Shown here: positions 1 to 5,785 of the stretch, piece by piece
Layout of the letters: each line of letters opens with the position of its first letter
Position numbering within the stretch: position 1 is the stretch's first letter
DNA from: CBDUQP01 sp965369385
Lineage (GTDB): Bacteria; Planctomycetota; Phycisphaerae; SM23-33
Length of the DNA: 9,252 nucleotides
Reading direction: 5' to 3'
Assembly: GCA_965369385.1 (NCBI GenBank)
Contig: CBDUQP010000125.1
Location: 1 to 9,252 of the forward strand
Notes under the pieces: model-generated
Told to the model about the DNA's origin: nothing
The model's database searches: none
The model's input: the letters and a program-made list of their open reading frames with translations, nothing else
Made by a program: the position numbers and the translations under genes

Positions 1-28
1 TCGATCCGCGAGAGGATGCCCCCTGGAA

Positions 29-394
29 ATGAGGAGCATGAAGAGCAGTCTGTCGTTTGTTGTCTCGGTCAGCATGTTGCTGGTTATGCTGGTGTGCTTG
101 ACGGTGCCTTTGTGGTATCTGGGGGCAAAGATCGCACGAATGAAGCCGGAATCAGCAGGCGACTACGCCATGGCGATGATCTGGCTGATCTTGATTTGTG
201 TGATACTGGTATGCGCCTTCATCGCAATGGTATTGCTGAGACGCATGACCCGGCTGATTCCCTCAAAACGCGGCGACGTGGAAGAAGACCAATACGTTAA
301 CGCATGGGAAGAAGCAGGCCGGCGTTTTGAGCTTCCCGACGACGACGAAGATGCCGAACACGACGGCGACTTTCCCCCACATCTCAGAAATTGA
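29..394 (+). CDS. Small two-helix membrane protein with acidic C-terminal tail, unknown function
   Basis: This 121-aa protein belongs to no family I recognise. Two hydrophobic stretches are clear: residues about 8-33 and about 47-70. A basic segment (LLRRMTRLIPSKR) follows the second helix, then an acidic hydrophilic tail with a DDDEDAE run near residues 104-110. By the positive-inside rule both termini should be cytoplasmic, with a short loop outside. Two in-frame ATGs are possible, at 29 and 38. An AGAGGA at 11-16 is a somewhat distant Shine-Dalgarno for the first; the AGGAG at 32-36 lies too close to the second to serve it well. I keep 29 but am not sure. The gene runs toward the 410-1225 gene, with 15 bases between the two stop codons and no clear terminator there. 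It may be the last gene of an operon entering from the left. The reading frame looks real because the membrane pattern is coherent and the antisense and shifted frames are not protein-like. Confidence 0.7.
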   Translation: MRSMKSSLSFVVSVSMLLVMLVCLTVPLWYLGAKIARMKPESAGDYAMAMIWLILICVILVCAFIAMVLLRRMTRLIPSKRGDVEEDQYVNAWEEAGRRFELPDDDEDAEHDGDFPPHLRN

Positions 395-409
395 CTCTTT
401 CAACTGAGT

Positions 410-1225
410 TTACTCGCTCTGGCGTGTAGCAAACAGCACCGCTCGGTAAGGCTTCAACTGTACACTTCGCACTAATTCGTCTTCCACGAGGATATCGGTA
501 GACAGCATTTCCGCTTCACCGTAGTAGATCGCGCGGGTGAGGGGGCGGTCTGGAAGCCAGTTGGTGGCGCGTTTGCACGATACGCTCACAAGCTCGCCAT
601 CGATCCGGTCAACGCTGACGGCTGGCAGCGGATGTATCAGCAAGAACATCGCAACGCCGGATGCCAGAGATATCGCGATCACAGCCGCAGTGCGTTTGCC
701 TCGCGACAAGAGCAGAAGCGCGGCCGTCATGCAGATAGCGGCAGCGATCCACGCCAGCAGAATCCGCACTTTTATGCTGTCGGGCCAGCGGGCAGGTTGC
801 GGGTCATGGCGTTCATAAGCTTGTGGTGAGATAAATGCCTCTGCGTTCACCATCGTCGCGGGCCAACTGATGCCTGCGGTGGCAACCGATATTTGTGGGG
901 TGGCTATGTCGTTTTCTGCGTATAGAGCTATCGCGTATTTTTCGTTAATTGCCACAGCGGGAAGGAAGATGGATGCCGAGACACTGCGGCCGATAGGGAC
1001 AAGTAATTGCCGTCTGACAGTAATTCCGCCTCGTTTGTTGCGAATGTCGATAAAGCTTACTTTGGTTTTGCCGGTATCGTTTTGTCTATCGATGGTGATG
1101 GTGGCTGGGGCGTAGCCGTTCCGCGGGGCGGTATCGGTATCTGCCGACAAGCGAACAGTAATGGCTCCAAGGCATTGCGAACACAGGATCAGCAGGGCGG
1201 CTGCGATGATTAGTGTTCTTGTCAT
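410..1225 (-). CDS. Secreted/membrane-anchored protein of unknown function, translationally coupled to GDE
   Basis: The product is 271 aa with the start at 1225. The frame stays open upstream to 1306, but the residues before MTRTLII are not signal-like and lie wholly inside the debranching-enzyme gene. The chosen start creates an ATGA overlap with the upstream stop codon, typical of translational coupling. The N-terminus is a signal peptide (basic start, hydrophobic residues about 5-20, likely cut near G20). Residues about 22-130 look rich in beta strands, with alternating hydrophobic residues as in a periplasmic beta-sandwich. Two membrane helices follow at about 153-174 and 179-198, then a 70-residue soluble tail. 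By topology both soluble parts should lie outside the cytoplasm, joined by a short basic cytoplasmic turn (SRGKR). I see no catalytic motif and do not recognise the family. Its only supported partner is the debranching enzyme in the same transcript, which is odd because that enzyme is cytosolic. Confidence 0.8.
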   Translation of the reverse strand: MTRTLIIAAALLILCSQCLGAITVRLSADTDTAPRNGYAPATITIDRQNDTGKTKVSFIDIRNKRGGITVRRQLLVPIGRSVSASIFLPAVAINEKYAIALYAENDIATPQISVATAGISWPATMVNAEAFISPQAYERHDPQPARWPDSIKVRILLAWIAAAICMTAALLLLSRGKRTAAVIAISLASGVAMFLLIHPLPAVSVDRIDGELVSVSCKRATNWLPDRPLTRAIYYGEAEMLSTDILVEDELVRSVQLKPYRAVLFATRQSE

Positions 1226-3237
1226 TTTTCGAGTCGGGTCTGGTAGAGAGTGACAAGCTTTCGGGCTCGCAGGACTTCGGCCACAGACCATGCCTGGGCG
1301 ATGCATCCGCGAGGGGCATGAGGGCGGTCGCCATCGAAGATCTCCCCGATGTATCCGAGTCCGGCGGTATTGAGGTGGTCATCGAACGAGCTCAGCCACT
1401 CATGTGCAAGTTCCACCATCATTGGATTGTTTCCGAATACCTTGAGGTGTGCCTCGATGAACGGTCCGATCAGCCACGCCCAGACCGTCCCCTGATGATA
1501 GGCTCGATCTCGCGACTGCCACGAACCGCCGTAGCGTTTGCGGTATCTGGGGTCGAATGGCGACAATGTCCGCAGGCCCATGGGAGTAAGCAGGTGCTCG
1601 GTTACGCTTCTCACGATGTCGGCCTGTTTTTCGTCGCTCAGAGGGCTGTGTGGAAGCGATACGGCCAATACTTGGTTCGGGCGCAAGGATGCATCTTGTG
1701 TGTTGCCCACGCAGTCGTACAGATGCGGAAGGTTCGGGATACAGAATGTATCGTTGAAGGATTCGGCAATGTGATGTGCCTTGGCGGCGTAGTTGTCTGC
1801 GAGCGGGCCGTCAAGCCCTCGACAGCGGTCTGCCATTATCGCGTGGGCGCTGTGCCACAGGGCGTTCACTTCCACGGCTTTGCCGTCTCGCGGGGTTATT
1901 ACCTCATCGCCAAGGGCTGCGTCCATCCAGGTGAGTTGCGTATGGTGCGATCCGCCGGATATCAGTCCGTTATCCTCGGCGTGGATATTGAACCGTGTTC
2001 CCGATGTATATCGGGTGAGTATTTCGTGAGCAGCCGGCATCAGCACTTTCTGCCAGAATCCGACGTCGCCGGTGGCTTCGACATATCGCTCTGCGGCGAT
2101 AACAAACCACAGTGACGCATCGATGCTGTTGTAATGGGCTCCCTCGCCATAGTCGTCAAACCGGTTGGGCACCATGCCTTCAGATATGCCGGCGACGAAA
2201 GTCCGGAAAACCTGCCTGGCCAGTTTGAATCGCTTCGTGGTCAGCAACAGCCCGGGCAGGGCGATGAAGGTGTCGCGTCCCCAGTCGGCAAACCAGTGAT
2301 AACCGGCAAGTATGGTTGCCGATGAAGACGTCTCGCCGAAGCTCCGGCGGACCACGAATGCATCGCTTGCCATCGCCAGGCGGCGAGTGCCGCTTTCGGG
2401 GCTCTCTACGGACGCAGCCAGGTCGCTCAATCGCTGGCGTCTGGCGGCCACGGTTTTGTCGAAGTCGATCGTCTCAGGTCCGTCAATGCTTGCGGTTATC
2501 ATGCACGACTCGCCATCGGACAGTTCGCAGTGGAAATTACCGGGGGTGAACAGGTCTTCGCGCGAGTCTTGTCCTCGCATGTGTTCGACGCGATAGTGGA
2601 AGTGGTACCACCATTGCGGATCGGTGTAGAACTGGCCGCAACTACTCACCATTTGCAGGTTAAGATCCGGGTTGCTCTTGTCATGGACGGTGACTGCATC
2701 GCGGCAGGCGCGGGTCATTATTGTGGAATCCCGATCGAACAGACGCAAGTGGTGGAAGTCTCGCATTGCGACAAATGGCGATACCGTAAGTTCTGCAGAC
2801 CCGCCGCGGAGCGTGTATCGCACAGCCACCGCGTTGGTTGCTTCTGCCAGGATTATCTCCTTGGTCAGCTCAACATCTCCGACGCGATAAACATAACGCG
2901 GGGCCACATCGTTCACGAATTCTACAAGGTATTGCAGACCGCTGGACTCGATCGTGCCGAGAAATTCGTTAACCGCAAGATCATAGGTCTGATCGCCGAT
3001 GGTGAGCTTGTCCATTAGGGCAGACAGCGTCAGCTTCCTGCCTACAGGCGGATGTGTCGCGGCTGCCAGCAGTGCATGGTATCGCCTGGTATTGCATCCG
3101 GTGACAGTTGAAGACGCATATGCTCCCAGCTTGTTAGTCAGTAGCCACTCTTTAGTGAGAAGATCGTCCGGGCCCTGGTGATCGTTGGATACCGTGATGG
3201 GTGCCGGGACGGTCAGGCATTGTGTGTTGTTGATCAT
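1222..3237 (-). CDS. Glycogen debranching enzyme, archaeal/bacterial GDE type (amylo-alpha-1,6-glucosidase, GH133-like)
   Basis: This 671-aa enzyme is predicted to hydrolyse alpha-1,6 branch points of glycogen or limit dextrins in the cytoplasm; no signal peptide is visible. The N-terminal domain (about 20-260) carries the family hallmark EWLLTNKLGAYASSTVTG (30-47) followed by NTRRYH (49-54). The C-terminal (alpha/alpha)6-barrel domain (about 285-665) has GYHWFADWGRDTFIALPGL (312-330), LTWMDA (435-440), GTVWAWLIGPF (583-593) and GYIGEIFDGDRPHAPRG (628-644). These acidic, aromatic-rich blocks line the active site in this family, and length is normal. The usual NGLGGYASGT block reads NKLGAYASST here, a mild variation. 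The frame is open to 3357, but I choose 3237: a GGAG lies six bases upstream and the extra 40 residues are unlike the family and would cover the promoter. The gene heads a two-gene operon and overlaps its downstream partner by four bases (ATGA). Family assignment is firm; glycogen as the natural substrate is inferred. Confidence 0.95.
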   Translation of the reverse strand: MINNTQCLTVPAPITVSNDHQGPDDLLTKEWLLTNKLGAYASSTVTGCNTRRYHALLAAATHPPVGRKLTLSALMDKLTIGDQTYDLAVNEFLGTIESSGLQYLVEFVNDVAPRYVYRVGDVELTKEIILAEATNAVAVRYTLRGGSAELTVSPFVAMRDFHHLRLFDRDSTIMTRACRDAVTVHDKSNPDLNLQMVSSCGQFYTDPQWWYHFHYRVEHMRGQDSREDLFTPGNFHCELSDGESCMITASIDGPETIDFDKTVAARRQRLSDLAASVESPESGTRRLAMASDAFVVRRSFGETSSSATILAGYHWFADWGRDTFIALPGLLLTTKRFKLARQVFRTFVAGISEGMVPNRFDDYGEGAHYNSIDASLWFVIAAERYVEATGDVGFWQKVLMPAAHEILTRYTSGTRFNIHAEDNGLISGGSHHTQLTWMDAALGDEVITPRDGKAVEVNALWHSAHAIMADRCRGLDGPLADNYAAKAHHIAESFNDTFCIPNLPHLYDCVGNTQDASLRPNQVLAVSLPHSPLSDEKQADIVRSVTEHLLTPMGLRTLSPFDPRYRKRYGGSWQSRDRAYHQGTVWAWLIGPFIEAHLKVFGNNPMMVELAHEWLSSFDDHLNTAGLGYIGEIFDGDRPHAPRGCIAQAWSVAEVLRARKLVTLYQTRLEK

Positions 3238-3243
3238 TTGCGT

Positions 3244-3247
3244 CTCC
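3244..3247 (-). promoter_or_regulatory. Ribosome binding site deciding the GDE start
   Basis: GGAG on the - strand sits six bases before the ATG at 3237-3235. No comparable site precedes the upstream in-frame ATGs at 3357 or 3354, so this site supports the shorter 671-aa protein. Confidence 0.7.
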
Positions 3248-3280
3248 AGTGAGCGGACACAACATACCATATTCTCACAG

Positions 3281-3310
3281 ATTATAGACAAAGACAGACG
3301 GGGCGGTCCA
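3281..3310 (-). promoter_or_regulatory. Putative sigma70-type promoter of the GDE operon
   Basis: On the - strand a perfect TATAAT occupies 3286-3281. An upstream TGGACC at 3310-3305 matches TTGACA at four of six positions, with an 18-base spacer. Transcription would start near 3274, giving a leader of roughly 35-40 bases before the ATG at 3237. The -10 box is convincing, the -35 box weak, so an activator may be involved. The -35 side borders the repeated motif at 3314-3334. Confidence 0.55.
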
Positions 3311-3373
3311 CAGGTGTGCGAGAGTTTTTCCTGGCGTGAGCCAAAGTGAGTCATCATCGGTTTTTATGTAGTC

Positions 3374-3485
3374 GTAGAAAGTAGAAAGGAGATAGTAGAC
3401 CGCGGTAGAGTAAAATCGGCATCGCAGCACGATGCTCAACTGTGGTGCCAGCCGCCGTATCTACTTTCTCCTCTCTACTTTCTAC
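3374..3485. repeat. Imperfect 26-bp terminal inverted repeat flanking a hairpin (MITE/REP-like element)
   Basis: The left arm is 3374-3399, beginning GTAGAAAGTAGAAAGGAG. The right arm at 3460-3485 is its reverse complement with 24 of 26 positions matching. The 60-base interior contains a perfect 6-bp stem with a 5-base loop (GCATCG 3419-3424, CGATGC 3430-3435) and the palindrome ACCGCGGT at 3399-3406. The left arm also carries a tandem GTAGAAA. There is no transposase. The layout fits a small non-autonomous mobile element or a REP-type palindromic repeat, but copy number elsewhere in the genome cannot be seen here, and I see no target-site duplication. Confidence 0.6.
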
Positions 3486-3490
3486 CGCTC

Positions 3491-3534
3491 TGTGTGTGAG
3501 ATTTCTTTCTTACCAGAAAGAAATCTCGCACACG
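3491..3534. other. Strong hairpin, 20-bp stem with 4-base loop, in the esterase 3' region
   Basis: The stem pairs 3491-3510 with 3515-3534 around the loop TACC. The inner 13 pairs are perfect (GAGATTTCTTTCT with AGAAAGAAATCTC), and only two of twenty positions are G.T rather than Watson-Crick. It lies 66 bases beyond the esterase stop codon. No T-tract follows on either strand, so it is not a classical intrinsic terminator. It could stabilise the 3' end of the esterase mRNA, or be part of the neighbouring repeat element. Confidence 0.6.
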
Positions 3535-3600
3535 TCCACAGGCATCCTGCGAAACACCCCGTCTTCTTTTGTGCGTCCATCTCCCATCGCGGCCGGGAAG

Positions 3601-5592
3601 CTATTTCACATCTGTGCGGAAGGGCACTGCGGGCAGGCCTTCTGCGTTATAAAGGTTGCATCCCACGGGATTGTTGGCCCATGCGTATCGGACGGCTGTG
3701 GGATTGGGCACTTCGTTGGCGGCTACCAGCACGGTGTTGCGGTCGATTCGGGCTCTGGCGTGGTAGAATTTGCCGTTCTTACCCGCAATTGCGAAGGTTT
3801 TGAGTTGGCCGCCCTTGGCCATCAGTCCACCGCCGACATTATCGAATAACAGGCGGATATTCTTGCCTTCCACCTTCATTTTCTTATACGTCGGGCCGGA
3901 GTAGACGATATCTTCGCCATAGGCTATCTTTCGTGCGGATAGTGCCAGACGCTTGCCGACGTCCTGTTTGTTTTTCGGGTGGATGTCGGCGGCGTCACCT
4001 ATGTCTATCGCCACAGCCAGGCCGGTATTTGGCAGTTCGAGTGCCATTGCCTGTGCTTCACGCAGCTCAGCCCAGCCGGGTTGCACAGGGGTGCCAACTG
4101 GGCCCATGAAGTTGGCCAGTTGGACGATTATGAACGGGAAATCGCCTTGTCCCCAATTGGTTCGCCAGTCGGTTATCAGGACCTTCAGCAGGGTGCGATA
4201 CTCAGTAGCTCTCCCTGCGTTACCTTCGCCCTGGTACCAGATTGCGCCCTTGATGCCATAGGGAATCAGCGGGTTAATCATGCCATTGTAAAGCGCCGTG
4301 GGGTCACCCTGTGTTATCTGGAATCCATCGACGGACGTTGGGGCGCCGCGTTTGATGAACTCGTGGGCTACCCTGTACTTCCAGTTGCCTGTCAGTGGCA
4401 TTGGTTTCTTATCGCTCTTGAGTGAAAGGTGCATCGCGGCGGCAGGTCCGCCGAATCCTCCGCCCATGTAGTGGTCCATTACTCGAACGGTGATTACTGC
4501 TTTGCCCGGGCCTACGAGCTTGGCCGGCACGGTGTAGTTGCGTTTGGCGGACCAGTATTCGCGTGTCTCCATGCCTGTACGTCCTACTTCCACATTGTTG
4601 AAGTAGGTAACGTTCATGTCGTCGACAGCGCCGAGCGACAGCTCCAGATCTTTGCCGGCCCAGGCGGCGGGGATGGTCACTTCTTTACGGAACCAGACGA
4701 TCCCGTCAATGTTCATTACCTTTTCCCACATGGAAGGCAACGCCATTTGCTTCCACTTGCTGTCATCGAAATCCGTCTTTGCCCAGCCTTCGGCGAGATA
4801 CTTGATACCGGGGTCTTTGGAGAAGCGGGTGCTGACGGCTTTGGTGTTTACTTCCCATTCTGCGATAGCCTTGCGATAGGCCTTCAGGCCGGCGGGGTTG
4901 GCTGCTATCTTCTTATCGAGTGCGTCCACGTAGTGCTTCAATTCGGGGACAGATTCCATCGCCTCGCGGCTGGTCCACACTTGGGCACAAGTGCCTCCCC
5001 ATGATGAATTGATGAGCCCGATCGGGACGTTGAGGCTTTTGTGCAGATCGCGGCCGAAGAAGTATCCTGCTGCGCTGAAGATACCCACATTATTTGGCGA
5101 GCAGACTTCCCATCCGCTGAAGCATCTGGGCAGGGGGTCGACTGCCGGCGAATTCGGGACGGAGTAGAAGCGGATTTGTGGATAATTGGCGGCGGCGATT
5201 TCTTCTGCGGGGTTGAGGGAGCTGGCAACTTGCTGTCCCATGTTAGATTGTCCCGAGCAGATCCAGACATCACCGTAGAGCACATCGGTGAATACCTTGG
5301 CTTGTTTGCCCGCCACACGTAGCGAGTGTGGTCCGCCGGCGGGGCGTGGGGCAAGCGTTGCGGTCCACTTGCCTTCTTTGTTGGCGACGGCCGTCACGTC
5401 TTGTCGGGCAATGCTGACGATAACGGTCTGGCCGGGGGTAGCATTACCCCATACCTTGAGCGGAATATCCCTCTGGAGCACCATGTGGTCGGAGAACATC
5501 GGGCTGACCGAGACATTGGTGGCAGTTCCGAAAGGTGCACATCCGGTAAGCATCGTGGCGAGTGCAAGAAGGCAGAGACTGTGACGATACAT
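3601..5592 (-). CDS. Sialate O-acetylesterase-family lipoprotein (SGNH hydrolase with inserted beta-domain)
   Basis: This 663-aa protein is predicted to remove O-acetyl groups from sialic acids or other acetylated glycans outside the cytoplasm. The N-terminus is a lipoprotein signal peptide with lipobox MLTGC, lipidated at Cys18. Order of parts: N-terminal beta domain (about 27-100); first SGNH half with ICSGQSNM (111-118, likely nucleophile Ser116) and INSSWGGT (194-201); an inserted galactose-binding-like beta domain (about 265-395), common in longer family members; second SGNH half with IKGAIWYQGEGNA (447-459) and ADIHP (535-539, likely catalytic Asp536/His538); and a C-terminal beta domain. 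The start at 5592 is supported by AAAGGA six bases upstream and by the signal peptide. It has its own promoter and appears monocistronic. Family and catalytic residues are secure; the substrate is not. In related bacteria such enzymes often act on acetylated plant or algal polysaccharides rather than sialic acid. Confidence 0.93.
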   Translation of the reverse strand: MYRHSLCLLALATMLTGCAPFGTATNVSVSPMFSDHMVLQRDIPLKVWGNATPGQTVIVSIARQDVTAVANKEGKWTATLAPRPAGGPHSLRVAGKQAKVFTDVLYGDVWICSGQSNMGQQVASSLNPAEEIAAANYPQIRFYSVPNSPAVDPLPRCFSGWEVCSPNNVGIFSAAGYFFGRDLHKSLNVPIGLINSSWGGTCAQVWTSREAMESVPELKHYVDALDKKIAANPAGLKAYRKAIAEWEVNTKAVSTRFSKDPGIKYLAEGWAKTDFDDSKWKQMALPSMWEKVMNIDGIVWFRKEVTIPAAWAGKDLELSLGAVDDMNVTYFNNVEVGRTGMETREYWSAKRNYTVPAKLVGPGKAVITVRVMDHYMGGGFGGPAAAMHLSLKSDKKPMPLTGNWKYRVAHEFIKRGAPTSVDGFQITQGDPTALYNGMINPLIPYGIKGAIWYQGEGNAGRATEYRTLLKVLITDWRTNWGQGDFPFIIVQLANFMGPVGTPVQPGWAELREAQAMALELPNTGLAVAIDIGDAADIHPKNKQDVGKRLALSARKIAYGEDIVYSGPTYKKMKVEGKNIRLLFDNVGGGLMAKGGQLKTFAIAGKNGKFYHARARIDRNTVLVAANEVPNPTAVRYAWANNPVGCNLYNAEGLPAVPFRTDVK

Positions 5593-5598
5593 GGCGAG

Positions 5599-5604
5599 TC
5601 CTTT
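5599..5604 (-). promoter_or_regulatory. Ribosome binding site of the esterase gene
   Basis: AAAGGA on the - strand lies six bases before the ATG at 5592. The bases from AAGGA to the ATG are nearly the same as those before the membrane-protein gene at 9121. Confidence 0.7.
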
Positions 5605-5650
5605 CGTCTGGTGGTGTGGGCATGATTTTCAGCGCGCCAATGAACGTGTG

Positions 5651-5678
5651 AGTATAGCGTCCGTGATTGTGATGTCAA
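5651..5678 (-). promoter_or_regulatory. Near-consensus sigma70-type promoter of the esterase gene
   Basis: On the - strand a perfect TTGACA at 5678-5673 is followed after 16 bases by TATACT at 5656-5651, five of six matches to TATAAT. Transcription would start near 5644, giving a leader of about 50 bases. It lies between the terminator of the upstream gene and the esterase start, so the esterase is probably transcribed on its own. Confidence 0.75.
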
Positions 5679-5719
5679 TGAAACGATGGTATCCACACGT
5701 CACCATCATGATAGAAGAA

Positions 5720-5753
5720 AACCAGGCGTTACCCCGTAGAGTAACGCCTGGTT
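5720..5753 (-). terminator. Intrinsic terminator of the 1111-aa membrane protein gene
   Basis: A perfect 13-bp stem (AACCAGGCGTTAC 5720-5732 with GTAACGCCTGGTT 5741-5753) encloses an 8-base loop. Read on the - strand it begins about 33 bases after the stop codon at 5786 and runs into TTTTCTTCT, a fair U-tract. Read on the + strand it is also followed by a short T run (5758-5762), but no + strand gene ends here. Confidence 0.85.
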
Positions 5754-5785
5754 GGTGTTTTTCGGTCTTGTGTTGGTGTTGGTTG

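Larger units (their letters stand above)
3238..3600. other. Noncoding region between esterase and GDE genes, rich in inverted repeats
   Basis: These 363 bases hold no convincing gene on either strand. From right to left in the direction of transcription they contain the esterase 3' end, the hairpin at 3491-3534, the inverted-repeat element at 3374-3485, a 21-base motif at 3314-3334 that recurs inverted at 3513-3533 (18 of 21 identical), and the GDE promoter and leader. Short open frames here overlap the palindromes and have no protein-like composition. Confidence 0.7.

Noticed and set aside
395..409. Bidirectional terminator between the convergent genes at 394 and 410
   Set aside because: Only a weak palindrome (AACTGAGTTT) is present, with no stable stem and no T-tract.
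1226..1306. N-terminal extension of the 271-aa protein to 1306
   Set aside because: It would put 27 non-signal residues before an evident signal peptide and lies inside the GDE coding sequence; the ATGA junction is the natural start.
1213..2115. 300-codon open frame on the + strand opposite the GDE gene
   Set aside because: It is fully antisense to conserved catalytic blocks of GDE and its translation resembles no protein; it is a shadow of the real gene.
3238..3357. N-terminal extension of GDE to an ATG at 3357
   Set aside because: The extra 40 residues are unlike the family, lack a ribosome binding site and would cover the TATAAT promoter; the ATG at 3237 has a well-placed GGAG.
3374..3534. 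CRISPR array or tandem-repeat locus in the intergenic gap
   Set aside because: The repeats are inverted, not direct and regularly spaced, and there are no spacers or cas genes.
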